Of a stretch of DNA of 64,000 nucleotides, positions 1 through 8,030 are shown piece after piece. The notes under the pieces were generated by a model. It had not been told where the DNA came from. It was given only the letters and a program-made list of their open reading frames with translations, and did not search any database. The stretch comes from Arminella tubonensis. GTDB lineage: Bacteria; Pseudomonadota; Alphaproteobacteria; Rhizobiales; Rhizobiaceae. Every line of letters starts with the position of its first letter. Position 1 is the first letter of the stretch. The stretch is taken from assembly GCF_003240585.1 (NCBI RefSeq), contig NZ_PCDP01000038.1, positions 1 to 64,000 on the forward strand. The letters are read 5' to 3'. Both the position numbers and the translations under genes were made by a program.

Positions 1-566
1 ACGACAAGGAAAAGCTGCAGGAACGTCTTGCCAAGCTTGCTGGCGGCGTTGCCGTCATCCGCGTCGGCGGTGCAACTGAAATCGAAGTCAAGGAAAAGAA
101 GGACCGCATCGACGACGCGCTGAACGCTACGCGCGCCGCCGTTCAGGAAGGTATCGTTCCTGGTGGTGGTACGGCTCTGCTCCGCGCTTCCGTCGTCCTC
201 AACATCAAGGGCGCCAACGAAGACCAGACTGCCGGTATCAACATCGTCCGCAAGTCGCTGCAGTCGCTGGTTCGCCAGATCGCTGAAAATGCCGGTGACG
301 AAGGTTCGATCATCGTCGGCAAGATCCTCGAAAGCAACACCGACAACTACGGCTACAACGCCCAGACCGGCGAATTTGGCGACATGATCGCCATGGGTAT
401 CGTCGACCCGGTCAAGGTTGTTCGTACAGCCCTGCAGAACGCAGCCTCGGTTGCCGGCTTGCTCGTCACCACCGAAGCCATGATCGCAGAAGCTCCTAAG
501 AAGGAATCTGCAGGCGGCGGCATGCCAGGCGGCATGGGCGGCATGGGCGGCATGGACATGATGTGA
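1..566 (+). CDS. groEL: Chaperonin GroEL, C-terminal part (partial, 5' end outside window)
   Basis: The reading frame is open from the left edge (first full codon at base 3) to TGA at 564-566, about 187 residues of the usual ~545. It covers the end of the apical/intermediate region and the C-terminal equatorial domain: VIRVGGATEIEVKEKKDR, then VPGGGTALLR and the conserved TGEFGDMIAMGIVDPVKVVR stretch. It ends in the Gly-Met repeat tail GGMGGMGGMDMM that is typical of bacterial GroEL. GroEL forms the double-ring ATP-driven folding chamber in the cytoplasm and works with GroES, whose gene would lie upstream outside the window. A strong terminator follows 25 bases after the stop, and the last codons plus that terminator are duplicated downstream. 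Confidence 0.98.
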   Translation, partial: DKEKLQERLAKLAGGVAVIRVGGATEIEVKEKKDRIDDALNATRAAVQEGIVPGGGTALLRASVVLNIKGANEDQTAGINIVRKSLQSLVRQIAENAGDEGSIIVGKILESNTDNYGYNAQTGEFGDMIAMGIVDPVKVVRTALQNAASVAGLLVTTEAMIAEAPKKESAGGGMPGGMGGMGGMDMM

Positions 567-628
567 TCCAATCGGATCATTAGAATTTGGAAGGGCGGCC
601 CTCGGGTCGCCCTTTTCTTTTGTGGAAT
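546..628 (+). repeat. Direct repeat, copy 1: groEL 3' end plus terminator
   Basis: Bases 546-628 match 685-767 at a constant offset of 139 with only four mismatches (553/692, 570/709, 572/711, 623/762). The unit starts in the Gly-Met codons of groEL, includes its stop codon and spans the whole terminator. Confidence 0.92.
591..620 (+). terminator. Rho-independent terminator of groEL (copy 1)
   Basis: A 10-bp stem (591-600 with 605-614, one G-T pair) with a CTCG loop is followed by TTCTTTT. It lies 25 bases after the groEL stop codon. Confidence 0.9.
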
Positions 629-684
629 GTCCATCAGAGCCGCCCACGACCAAAAGTGCTCCAGCGCGACAAGCGCGCTGAAGT

Positions 685-767
685 GGCGGCACGGACATGA
701 TGTGATCCTACCGGATCATTAGAATTTGGAAGGGCGGCCCTCGGGTCGCCCTTTTCTTTTGCGGAAT
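685..767 (+). repeat. Direct repeat, copy 2: displaced groEL tail plus second terminator
   Basis: Second copy of the groEL tail/terminator block. It keeps GAC ATG ATG TGA at 694-705 but has an in-frame TGA at 679-681 just upstream, so it is not part of an open gene. The intact second terminator hairpin is at 730-753 followed by TTCTTTT to 760. The 57 bases between the copies contain no coding signal I can see. Confidence 0.92.
730..760 (+). terminator. Second, duplicated terminator downstream of groEL
   Basis: Same stem, CTCG loop and TTCTTTT tract as the first terminator, 139 bases further on. In series the two should give very complete termination after a highly expressed operon. Confidence 0.85.
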
Positions 768-770
768 TTC

Positions 771-1327
771 TACAAGTGCCACTCGCGCATCGCGCCTGTT
801 GCCACGCGACTGACAAATGTCATTGCCGTCAGGCCGCCGGTCGATTTTCAATCGCTCCGCAATTTTTCAATGTACTTTCCAAATGGACTCGCGTAACACG
901 GGCATTATTCAATATAAAAGTACACTTCAAGTAACGGGAATTTTGTGAAAGTTCAGAATGATAAAATGCCGATGTATTTCCCATATTCCCATTGCTGTTT
1001 ATTTAAAATATCTTATAAATCCCAGCCCAGTGTTTTATAAGGGTTTTCCGGCGCCGCGATGGCACCGTTGCTCGTCCTTCCACGCGCATGACGCGCAATC
1101 AATGCGGTAAGGGCAGTCGACGTCGGCAATCCAGCTGCCGCGACCTGCTGCAGCGACCGCATGTATCGATTCTCTCTTCATTCCAGCGCCAGAATAGTCA
1201 GGCTGAAACGTTCGCTCCAATCGAATGCAGTTGCAGAATACTTGATGCCCCCGGCCGAACTCCGCCGGTGAAATATAATTTTCTAAAGCGTGCGGCTGGG
1301 GAGCTGCGCCGGGTCCGAGGGAATATC
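771..1327. other. Intergenic region, AT-rich in its middle, no gene supported
   Basis: About 560 bases without a convincing gene. The stretch 840-1030 is clearly AT-richer than its surroundings and probably holds promoter elements for the downstream PAS-like gene. The reading frame of that gene is open back to 1088, but the translated upstream part is Arg/Cys/Ser-rich and does not look like protein. No tRNA or clear hairpin was seen. Confidence 0.5.
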
Positions 1328-1774
1328 TTGTTCAAGATTGTGAAATCCGACGTTGCCTCGCCATTCGTGTTCGGCACACCTGAGTCCGGCGGTTACGATC
1401 GCGATATCCTAGCCCAGTTCTGCGTGACGGAGGGCTGGATCGGTGATCTTTCGAATGGCGTGATCAAGCTTGGGCAGTTTAGCACGATGTTCTACGGGCT
1501 GCCCTCCACCGAGTGCGGGCTGCTCAGCCTGATGCGCTGTTACGAAGCGCAGGATCGCGCCCGCATCCTGGAATTGTTCGAACAGGCATCGACTGTCTCG
1601 TCGTCATTTTGTTTTTCAACGACCGTTCTCGCGGCAGGAGGCCACGGGCAGCCGGTGTTCTGCATAGGCGAATCAATTGGTGCAGAAGAGAGGCATAGCG
1701 GCAGTATGGTCGGCGTGTTCATGTTCCCCCGCTTCAAGCTCGAACCCGGCAGCCAGCTCACCGGCCGTCAGTAG
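1328..1774 (+). CDS. Hypothetical protein with PAS-like domain (148 aa)
   Basis: The protein is not assigned a function. The stretch from about residue 35 (GWIGDLSNGVIKLG) through YGLPSTECGLLSLMRCYE to the C-terminal GVFMFPRFKLE looks like a compact PAS-type fold, of the kind that senses a ligand or redox state or mediates protein contacts. No output domain (kinase, GGDEF, HTH) is attached. I chose TTG at 1328 because GAGGG lies 6 bases upstream and the downstream sequence then starts cleanly; the frame is open to 1088 and GTG at 1340 is an alternative. It is monocistronic, between groEL and a convergent glutathione-transferase gene. Codon use fits the chromosome. Confidence 0.6.
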   Translation: MFKIVKSDVASPFVFGTPESGGYDRDILAQFCVTEGWIGDLSNGVIKLGQFSTMFYGLPSTECGLLSLMRCYEAQDRARILELFEQASTVSSSFCFSTTVLAAGGHGQPVFCIGESIGAEERHSGSMVGVFMFPRFKLEPGSQLTGRQ

Positions 1775-1789
1775 TGCCTGAACGCAACG

Positions 1790-1817
1790 AAAAGGCCGGT
1801 CCTTGTGGAACCGGCCT
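1790..1817 (-). terminator. Probable terminator between convergent genes
   Basis: Perfect 8-bp inverted repeat (1793-1800 with 1810-1817). On the minus strand the stem is followed by TTTT, so it should end the transcript of the glutathione-transferase gene; it may also act on the plus strand. Confidence 0.65.
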
Positions 1818-1840
1818 CGCCCAGCTTTTAGGACGCCAGA

Positions 1841-2548
1841 TCAATCGCGTTTCGGGACGTTCAACCCAATGACGCTCGCAGGGCGGGCTGCGGCGCGGGC
1901 GACCCAATCCTTGACCAAGGGGAACTTCGCCAATTCGAGCACGTCGCCGCCGCCGTAAAATACGTCGACGCCGCGGACCCATGGAAAGCTGGCGATATCG
2001 GCGATGGTATATTGGTCGCCCATAATCCACTGACGGCCCTTCAGGCGCTCTTCAAGCACCCCTAGCAGGCGCTTCGTTTCATCGCGGTAGCGCTCCATCG
2101 GATAGGAATTGTTGGCGACCTTGTCGGCTGCAAACTTGAAGAAGTGGCCGAACTGGCCAAACATCGGCCCGATACCGCCCATCTGGAAGAATACCCACTG
2201 CATGACCTCGTAGCGGCCGGCGGCGTCGGTTGGGATGAGTTTGCCGGTCTTCTCTGCGAGATAAACGAGGATCGCGCCGGACTCGAACAGGCCGATCGGC
2301 TTACCGTCAGGACCGTTAGGATCGATTATTGCCGGGATCCGACCGTTCGGGTTCAGGGAAACGAATTCCGGCGACTTCTGATCATTGGTGCCGAAGGAAA
2401 TGAGATGAGGCTCATAGGGAAGACCCATTTCCTCGAGCGCAATCGATATCTTGACCCCGTTCGGCGTCGGCAGGGAATAGAGCTGGATGACGGTCGGGTC
2501 GCTGGCCGGCCAACGCTTGGTGATCGGAAATGCGGATAGGTCTGCCAT
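1841..2548 (-). CDS. Glutathione S-transferase-like protein (YfcG/YghU type)
   Basis: 235-residue cytoplasmic protein with an N-terminal thioredoxin-like GST domain (IQLYSLPTPNGVKISIALEE, then NPNGRIPAIIDP and LFESGAILVYLAEK) and a C-terminal all-helical domain (GDQYTIADIASFPWV). The TPNG motif and overall pattern match the Nu-class/YfcG-YghU group, which have glutathione-dependent disulfide-bond reductase and peroxidase activity rather than classic conjugation. The start is ATG at 2548, with AGAGGAAG 7-14 bases upstream; the frame continues further upstream but with non-protein-like sequence. It is divergent from a DoxX gene across about 215 bases. The exact substrate cannot be told. Confidence 0.88.
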   Translation of the reverse strand: MADLSAFPITKRWPASDPTVIQLYSLPTPNGVKISIALEEMGLPYEPHLISFGTNDQKSPEFVSLNPNGRIPAIIDPNGPDGKPIGLFESGAILVYLAEKTGKLIPTDAAGRYEVMQWVFFQMGGIGPMFGQFGHFFKFAADKVANNSYPMERYRDETKRLLGVLEERLKGRQWIMGDQYTIADIASFPWVRGVDVFYGGGDVLELAKFPLVKDWVARAAARPASVIGLNVPKRD

Positions 2549-2762
2549 GAATTCTTCCTCTAGGATCAACATTGAATAGGCGAGTTCGAACGCACCATAA
2601 ACGAAGCGACGCAGCAGAAAAGGGGGAACAGGCTGACAGCTTCGTTCGCTCTTTGTGAACAATGCGTCTGCGTTCGTTTATCTTTTCAGTGCATCAAAAA
2701 TAGCGAATATAGGCTCCAGAGATTGTCGCAACCGGCAATATGCCATTCCACTGGAGACAGCC

Positions 2763-3209
2763 ATGTCCAATACCAACAACATCCTGATCCTCGTTGCCCG
2801 TATCCTGCTTTCATTCATGTTCATCTTCAGCGGCTTCGGCAAGCTGACCGACCCGGCTGGCACCGCCGGAATGATCGCCGGCGCCGGCATGCCCGCTGCC
2901 ACGCTTCTGACCTATGTCGCAGGCTTGTTCGAACTCGTTACCGGCATCTGCGTCCTCGTCGGCTTCCAGACCCGCATCGTCGGCTATGCCCTTGCCGCCT
3001 TCTGTGTCTTCACTGGCGTCGTTTTCCACCTGTCGCCTGTTAATGTTCCGGACTTCCCGGCTGCTGCCAACGGCTGGATCAATGGCCTGAACTTTGTCAA
3101 CTTCCTGAAGAACGTGACGCTGGCCGGCGCATACATCATGCTCGCCACCAACGGCCCCGGCCTTTACTCGATCGACGCACGCCGCGGTTCCTACAGCGTC
3201 GCTGCCTAA
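2763..3209 (+). CDS. DoxX family membrane protein
   Basis: 148-residue integral membrane protein with four hydrophobic segments. The N-terminal ILLSFMFIFSGFGKLTDP is the DoxX family signature (ARxLL..FxFSGxxKL), followed by AGMIAGAGMP and the LVTGICVLVGFQTR loop. Family members are small four-helix proteins; some partner with respiratory or redox proteins, others have unknown roles. ATG at 2763 follows GGAGACAGCC, an adequate ribosome site. It is divergent from the glutathione-transferase-like gene, so a shared stress-responsive control region is possible (inference). A strong hairpin follows the stop. Confidence 0.88.
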   Translation: MSNTNNILILVARILLSFMFIFSGFGKLTDPAGTAGMIAGAGMPAATLLTYVAGLFELVTGICVLVGFQTRIVGYALAAFCVFTGVVFHLSPVNVPDFPAAANGWINGLNFVNFLKNVTLAGAYIMLATNGPGLYSIDARRGSYSVAA

Positions 3210-3232
3210 CCGACCAAAACCTCCCAAATGCA

Positions 3233-3269
3233 AAGAGGCCCGCCGTGGATCACGGCGGGCCTCTTTTAT
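3233..3269. terminator. Bidirectional terminator between doxX-like gene and hisG
   Basis: A 15-bp perfect stem beginning AAAGAGGCCCGCCGT with its complement ending in CTTT, flanked by A and T tracts, lies between two convergent genes and can serve both strands. Confidence 0.9.
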
Positions 3270-3281
3270 TTCGGCATCAGC

Positions 3282-3977
3282 TCAGAGGGCGTCTTTGACG
3301 GCGGCTATGATCCTGGCGACCAGCGGATCGTTGGCGTGGCTGTCTTTCCTTGCCCTGACGAGGCAGGCTTGCGACCGCAGGATGACGCCATCCGACAGGA
3401 CCTTCAGGTGGTTTGCCTGCAGCGTCGAGCCGGTCGAGGTGATGTCCACGACGATATCGGCGGAGCCGGAGGCCGGAGCCCCTTCGGTGGCACCGAGGCT
3501 CTCGACGATGCGGTATAGCTGGATGCCGTGCTGGCTCGAGAAGAACTGTTGCGTCAGCCGCCAGTATTTTGTGGCGATGGTCAGGCGTCGGCCGCGACGG
3601 GTACGAAAATCGGCGGCGACATCGCCAAGGTCTGCCATCGTATCGACATCGAGCCAGATCTCCGGCACTGCGACCACAACATCCGCACGGCCGAAGCCGA
3701 GCCGGGCGCAAATTTCGACGCGGGCGTCGGCTTCCGCCAGGCCTTCGCGGATCAGGTCTTCGCCGGTGACGCCGAAATCGACCGTGCCGTTGCCGATCTC
3801 GCGCGAGATTTCTGAGGCAGACAGGAAGGCGACCTCGACATCATCCCAACCTTCGACGCGGCCGCGATAGGAGCGGTCATTGCCGACGGCGACGATCCTC
3901 AAGCCTGCACGCTCGAAGATATCGGAAGCTTCGTCCTTCATCCGTCCCTTGGACGGCAGCGCGATGGTAATGGTCAT
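3282..3977 (-). CDS. hisG: ATP phosphoribosyltransferase, short form
   Basis: 231 residues, matching the short HisG form that lacks the C-terminal regulatory domain and needs HisZ. It catalyses the first committed step of histidine biosynthesis, ATP + PRPP to phosphoribosyl-ATP, in the cytoplasm. Recognisable elements are the N-terminal ITIALPSKGRM, DFGVTGEDLIREG, the TKYWRLTQQFF region and the PRPP-binding IVVDITSTGSTLQANHLK. Start ATG overlaps the hisZ stop by four bases (ATGA, 3974-3977), so translation is coupled and the two subunits are made together. Confidence 0.96.
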   Translation of the reverse strand: MTITIALPSKGRMKDEASDIFERAGLRIVAVGNDRSYRGRVEGWDDVEVAFLSASEISREIGNGTVDFGVTGEDLIREGLAEADARVEICARLGFGRADVVVAVPEIWLDVDTMADLGDVAADFRTRRGRRLTIATKYWRLTQQFFSSQHGIQLYRIVESLGATEGAPASGSADIVVDITSTGSTLQANHLKVLSDGVILRSQACLVRARKDSHANDPLVARIIAAVKDAL

Positions 3978-5095
3978 GCGTTCGCCCTCTCCGTTTCGAT
4001 CCGATCGAGCCAGAACGAGAAGCCGACGGCCGGAATACGGCTCTGGGCGCCAAGGAAAGTCAGCAGCTTGTCAAAACGGCCGCCACCGACCAGGACCGCC
4101 TGCGACCCTTCCACTGCGATTTCGAAGACGAGGCCGGTGTAGTAATCGAGCGGGCGTCCGAAGGCGGCGCGATATTCGATCGTGGAAAGGTCGACGCCGG
4201 CATTGGCCAGCGCCGCGACACGACCATCGAAGCGAGACAGCGCGTTTCCAAGCTTCAGGCCTGCTGCATCCGCAAACCCCGCAAGCGCCGCCGACGCGTT
4301 GAACAGGGGAACGTTCAACGACAGGAACTCCTGGAGAACCCCGAAGGCTGCATCGTCAAGCCGGGTCTCGGAGAGAATGAGCTTTTCCTTCAGCCTGCGG
4401 GCGATCTCGACCGGCGAGCGGCTCGCATTCGTCGAATAGCCTGTTGCTTCCATGGTCGCATCGATGTGGGCGATAAGTGCTGCCTCATCGTCCGCAGCGA
4501 CCAGTCTTGCGACATCGTCATCCAGATCGGTGACGAATTGCGGGCTGACCAGCCGAGCCAGCAGCGCTTCGATCTGCTCCATGTTGCCAAAGGCGTGGAT
4601 CAGCCGCTTCTGCCATCCGAGCGGCAGGCCCAGCGCCTGGACGACCGCCTCAAACACGGCCTGATCCCCAAGCGTGACCTGAAGGCGGCGGCCCGGCAGC
4701 AGACGGCCGAGAATTCCCGTCGCGTCCGCGATCGCCCGTGCGTCGGCGCTCGAGATATTGATGTCGCCGAGGTCCTCGATGCCAGCCTGATAGAACTCAC
4801 TGGCACCTTCACGACGTTGGCGGAAGACCTCGCCGAGATAGGAATAGCGCTTCGGCGTTCCGGTCGCCGTCTCGATGTGGCGGATGCAGACAGGAATGGT
4901 GAACTCGGGGCGAAGGCAGAGGCTCGCACCCGTCTCGCTCTCGGTCATGAAGATGCGGCGGCGCAAATCCTCGCCGGCGATGTCGAGGAATGGCTCGGCC
5001 GGCTGGATCACCGGCGTGTCGACACGGGTGGTGCTGCGGGCGGCGAACTCGGAGAGGAGGTCGTCGGTGAAGTTGGGGAGGTTGATCAGGGGCAT
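3974..5095 (-). CDS. hisZ: ATP phosphoribosyltransferase regulatory subunit HisZ
   Basis: 373 residues related to the catalytic core of histidyl-tRNA synthetase but without the anticodon-binding domain. It contains class II synthetase-like stretches LCLRPEFTIPVCIRH, RYSYLGEVFRQRR (motif 2-like), PLDYYTGLVFEI and VGGGRFDKLL. HisZ binds short HisG and confers activity and histidine feedback control; it does not charge tRNA. GGAGGT lies 8 bases before the ATG at 5095, immediately after the palindromic repeat that separates it from hisS. Operon order hisS-hisZ-hisG is common in Rhizobiales. Confidence 0.94.
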   Translation of the reverse strand: MPLINLPNFTDDLLSEFAARSTTRVDTPVIQPAEPFLDIAGEDLRRRIFMTESETGASLCLRPEFTIPVCIRHIETATGTPKRYSYLGEVFRQRREGASEFYQAGIEDLGDINISSADARAIADATGILGRLLPGRRLQVTLGDQAVFEAVVQALGLPLGWQKRLIHAFGNMEQIEALLARLVSPQFVTDLDDDVARLVAADDEAALIAHIDATMEATGYSTNASRSPVEIARRLKEKLILSETRLDDAAFGVLQEFLSLNVPLFNASAALAGFADAAGLKLGNALSRFDGRVAALANAGVDLSTIEYRAAFGRPLDYYTGLVFEIAVEGSQAVLVGGGRFDKLLTFLGAQSRIPAVGFSFWLDRIETERANA

Positions 5096-5121
5096 GGGGC
5101 GACCTCCGAGTTGGCGGAGAG

Positions 5122-5254
5122 ATACCCCCCTCTGTCAGCTATGCTGACATCTCCCCCACAAGGGGGGAGATTGGGAGCAAGTGGCTGAATACCGAAGCTA
5201 GTTGCAATCTCCCCCCTTGTGGGGGAGATGTCACGGAGTGACAGAGGGGGGTAT
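5122..5254. repeat. Long palindromic intergenic repeat, family 1, copy A
   Basis: Two inverted arms of about 50 bases each. Outer ends ATACCCCCCTCTGTCA are perfectly inverted; each arm then carries a small stem-loop (TGTCA...TGACA) and a second hairpin formed by CTCCCCCACAAGGGGGGAG. The arms are separated by a short variable spacer. It lies in the gap between hisS and hisZ on the same strand and so would be transcribed within the operon. Confidence 0.93.
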
Positions 5255-5267
5255 CCTCGCACGGTTT

Positions 5268-6788
5268 TCACGGCCGATCCGCCCTCTTGCGATCCTCGGC
5301 CTGAGCGTCAAGAATCTCGCGTACCTTGGCGACCAGATCGGATACCGGCACGGTTTCCTGCGCCACACGAGCCTCGCGCCAGGCGATGTTATCCTCGATC
5401 TCGCCGGACAGGCGCTTGCCCTCGATCAGGTCCTTGATCTGGACGACGCCCTCTGCCCGCTCGTCTCCACCCTGGATGATGGCGATCGGGCAGCCGCGGC
5501 GGTCGGCATATTTCAGCTGGTTGCCGAACTTCTTCCAGTTGCCCTGGTACATCTCGGCGCGAATGCCGGCGGTGCGCAGCTCCTGCGTCATGCGCTGGTA
5601 GCGGCCCATGGCTTCGACATCGCCATCCATGACGGTGACCAGCACCGGTTCGAGCACCTCGTTCTGGCCGAGCTTGCCGAGGTTCTTCAGCGCCGTCATC
5701 AGGCGCGAGACGCCGATGGAGAAGCCTGTTGCCGGCACCGGCTGGCCCATGAAGCGCGACACCAGCCCATCATACCGCCCGCCGCCGCCGACCGAACCGA
5801 AGACGACCTTTTCGCCTTTTTCATTGGTGACGTCGAAGAGGAGTTCGGCTTCGTAGACGGGGCCGGTGTAGTATTCGAGGCCACGGACAACGGAGGGGTC
5901 GATCTTGATGCGGTCGGACTGGTAGCCGGCACTGGCGACAAGGCCGCCAATAAAATTCAGCTCCTCGACGCCCTCGCCGCCCTTCGACGTTCCTGCAACG
6001 AGTTCAGCAAGCTCGCGGGCGCTGTCGGCGTAGTCCTTGATGCCGACGAAGAAAAGTATCTTGGCGATCTGGTCCGGATCGAGCCCCGCACCCTTAGTGA
6101 AGTCGCCGGATTCATCCTTGCGTCCCGGGCCGAGCAGCAGAGAGACGCCGTCCGGACCGAACTTGTCCATCTTGTCGATGGCGCGCAGCACATTGAGCCG
6201 TTGGCCGACCTTATCCTCGCCGCCGAGGCCGATGGCCTCGAGCACGCCATCCAGAACCTTGCGATTGTTGACGCGGATGACGTAGTCGCCGCGCTGGATG
6301 CCGAGCGCCTCGAGGGTATCGGCCATCATCATGCACATTTCCGCATCGGCCTGGACGCCGGGGGCACCGACGGTATCGGCGTCGAACTGCATGAACTGGC
6401 GGAAACGACCCGGCCCCGGCTTCTCGTTGCGAAAGACATAGCCGGCGCGATAGGTGCGGTAGGGCAGCTGTATCTCATTAAAATTCTCGGCGACATGGCG
6501 GGCGAGTGGCGCCGTCAGGTCGTAGCGCAGGCTCATCCACTGCTCGTCGTCATCCTGCAGCGAGAAGACGCCCTCATTCGGACGATCGGCATCCGGCAGG
6601 AATTTTCCGAGCGCATCGGTATATTCGAACAGCGGCGTCTCGACCGGATCGAAACCATAATGCTCGTAGACCTTGCGGATCTTTTCGACCATCTCGTTGA
6701 CGGCGCGAATATCGCCGGCCGAGCGGTCGACGAAGCCGCGCGGAAGACGGGCCCTGAGCTTTTGCGGTTTCTTCTGCTTATCGTTCAT
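5268..6788 (-). CDS. hisS: Histidyl-tRNA synthetase
   Basis: 506-residue class II aminoacyl-tRNA synthetase that charges tRNA-His. Motif 2 region YRTYRAGYVFRNEKPGPGRF followed by RQFMQFDADTVG, the histidine-specific RGLEYYTGPVYE, the GGGGRYDGLVSRF stretch and motif 3 GFSIGVSRL are all present, with a C-terminal alpha/beta anticodon-binding domain (LVTVMDGD ... YADRRGCPIAII). The FRNEKPGPGRFRQF form of motif 2 differs from the E. coli-type ERPQKGRYRQF and fits the alphaproteobacterial HisRS group, which works with a tRNA-His lacking G-1. Shine-Dalgarno is weak. It is first gene of hisS-hisZ-hisG, with a palindromic repeat between it and hisZ. Confidence 0.95.
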   Translation of the reverse strand: MNDKQKKPQKLRARLPRGFVDRSAGDIRAVNEMVEKIRKVYEHYGFDPVETPLFEYTDALGKFLPDADRPNEGVFSLQDDDEQWMSLRYDLTAPLARHVAENFNEIQLPYRTYRAGYVFRNEKPGPGRFRQFMQFDADTVGAPGVQADAEMCMMMADTLEALGIQRGDYVIRVNNRKVLDGVLEAIGLGGEDKVGQRLNVLRAIDKMDKFGPDGVSLLLGPGRKDESGDFTKGAGLDPDQIAKILFFVGIKDYADSARELAELVAGTSKGGEGVEELNFIGGLVASAGYQSDRIKIDPSVVRGLEYYTGPVYEAELLFDVTNEKGEKVVFGSVGGGGRYDGLVSRFMGQPVPATGFSIGVSRLMTALKNLGKLGQNEVLEPVLVTVMDGDVEAMGRYQRMTQELRTAGIRAEMYQGNWKKFGNQLKYADRRGCPIAIIQGGDERAEGVVQIKDLIEGKRLSGEIEDNIAWREARVAQETVPVSDLVAKVREILDAQAEDRKRADRP

Positions 6789-6910
6789 TTCTGCTGCAAT
6801 CCGGTCATTATGACAGTGGCGGTTTCGTAGCGGATTGGGCGCAGTGCGGCAAGGGTTGCGGCGGGAATTCGAGCGCTGGCGATTGGGCGAGCCAAGTGCT
6901 AGTTGGGCTC

Positions 6911-7666
6911 ATGATCACCGAGGCAATCCAATATCTCGCCACCCTGCCCGTCACCGGCAAAGCCTTTCGGCCGCATGTCCGCTCTTCCGTCAATCTCTGG
7001 TCACGCGCCGGCCGCTGCCGGGAAGCCTGGGCGGATCACGAAATCCGTAGCCGGCAGGCGATGCTGGACGCGATGTCGGATCTGCGGCAAAGGCGGACGG
7101 CGGTCGTGCTCGGCTCCGGCCTGTTGCGCGATGTGCCGATCGACGTTCTAGCCAAGGCGTTCGACACCGTCGTTCTCGTCGACCTCGTGCACCTCGCCTC
7201 GGTCCGCGTCTGGCTCAAGGCAAAGAGGCATCACAATGTCCGCCTGATCGAACGCGACCTTTCGGGCTACGAGGAATTGGGGCCAGGCCTGGCACCGGAG
7301 CCGCTAGGGTTCCTTCGGCAGGTTCCCTATCTCGATTTTGTCATTTCAGCCAATCTGCTTTCGCAGATCGGCCGCGGCGTCAGCCGAAGGCTTGAGGGCG
7401 AGAGCGCTGGCAGGATGCCGGAAGATGCCGGGACACGGCTGATCGACGCCCATCTCGAAGGGTTGCGCGCGCTGCCCTGCAGGACCTGCCTTGTCACCGA
7501 TATTTCCTATGCGGTCATTGACCGGACGGGCAAGACACACGAGGAAGCCGACCTGCTTCTCGGCGCAGTGCCGCCTCTGTCGCGCACGAGCTGGGCATGG
7601 CCGGTCGCACCGTTTGGAGAGGAGAGCAAGGACTACCAGATCGTCCACCAGGTCATTGCCGCCTGA
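6911..7666 (+). CDS. Hypothetical protein with Rossmann-like nucleotide/SAM-binding motif
   Basis: 251 residues, function not known. After an N-terminal region (residues 1-45) there is TAVVLGSGLLRDVP followed by FDTVVLVDLVHL, the pattern of a beta-strand, glycine loop and acidic end of strand 2 seen in class I SAM-dependent methyltransferases. YLDFVISANLLSQI resembles the strand 4 region of the same fold, and CLVTDISYAVID strand 5. A methyltransferase-like fold is therefore likely, but no substrate motif is visible. ATG at 6911 is preferred; GTG at 6896 is possible. Divergent from hisS, upstream of brnTA. Confidence 0.7.
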   Translation: MITEAIQYLATLPVTGKAFRPHVRSSVNLWSRAGRCREAWADHEIRSRQAMLDAMSDLRQRRTAVVLGSGLLRDVPIDVLAKAFDTVVLVDLVHLASVRVWLKAKRHHNVRLIERDLSGYEELGPGLAPEPLGFLRQVPYLDFVISANLLSQIGRGVSRRLEGESAGRMPEDAGTRLIDAHLEGLRALPCRTCLVTDISYAVIDRTGKTHEEADLLLGAVPPLSRTSWAWPVAPFGEESKDYQIVHQVIAA

Positions 7667-7690
7667 TCCGAGATCGGCTAGCGTCTCTGC

Positions 7691-7751
7691 AACCATAAAT
7701 TTATTGTAGCACTTTTATTATCGACAAATTTTATTGTTCGGATATTATTCG
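7691..7751 (+). promoter_or_regulatory. AT-rich promoter/operator region of brnTA
   Basis: A sharply AT-rich stretch directly before brnT contains TTTATTGT twice (once followed by AGC, once by TCGG) and TTTTATTA between them. Such repeated elements fit the known autoregulation of brnTA by the BrnA antitoxin, but the operator was not tested. Confidence 0.5.
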
Positions 7752-8030
7752 ATGAAGATTACGTGGGATGAGCCGAAGCGCATCAAGAATCTCGATAAAC
7801 ATGATCTCGACTTTGCCGATCTCGATATTGAGTTCTTTTTCGACGCTCTGATCATCGAGGCCAAGCAACGACGATTGAAAGCCGTTGGCGTTTTCTCGGA
7901 CGACGTTGTTGCAGTCATATTCGCAACTCTCGGGGTCGAAAGCATTTCGTTGATCTCTCTGCGTCCAGCTAGCCGCAAAGAAAGGAATCTCTATGCACAG
8001 AGCCATTCAAAAATTCCGTACACTCACTGA
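7752..8030 (+). CDS. brnT: BrnT family toxin
   Basis: 92-residue protein of the BrnT (DUF497) family, a RelE-fold ribonuclease that cleaves mRNA and blocks translation until bound by BrnA. The N-terminal ITWDEPKRIKNLDKHDLDF and the C-terminal LISLRPASRKERNLY are the family hallmarks; the basic RPASRKER segment carries the conserved Arg/Glu residues. ATG at 7752 is chosen; an in-frame TTG at 7734 exists. The 3' end overlaps brnA by 38 bases, the usual toxin-first arrangement of this module. It is probably part of the accessory gene pool. Confidence 0.93.
   Translation: MKITWDEPKRIKNLDKHDLDFADLDIEFFFDALIIEAKQRRLKAVGVFSDDVVAVIFATLGVESISLISLRPASRKERNLYAQSHSKIPYTH

Noticed and set aside
685..705. 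Second groEL gene end as a real coding sequence
   Set aside because: An in-frame TGA at 679-681 precedes the few matching codons.
1088..1327. 80-codon N-terminal extension of the PAS-like protein
   Set aside because: Arg/Ser/Cys-rich translation without hydrophobic pattern; TTG 1328 with GAGGG is a better start.
5122..5254. Idea that the GTGGGGGAG palindromes form a CRISPR array
   Set aside because: Only two inverted arms per site, no regular spacers, no cas genes anywhere in the window.
5202..6830. 542-codon plus-strand frame opposite hisS
   Set aside because: Exact shadow of hisS in a high-GC gene; the translation is Asp/Ala/Leu-rich with no domain.
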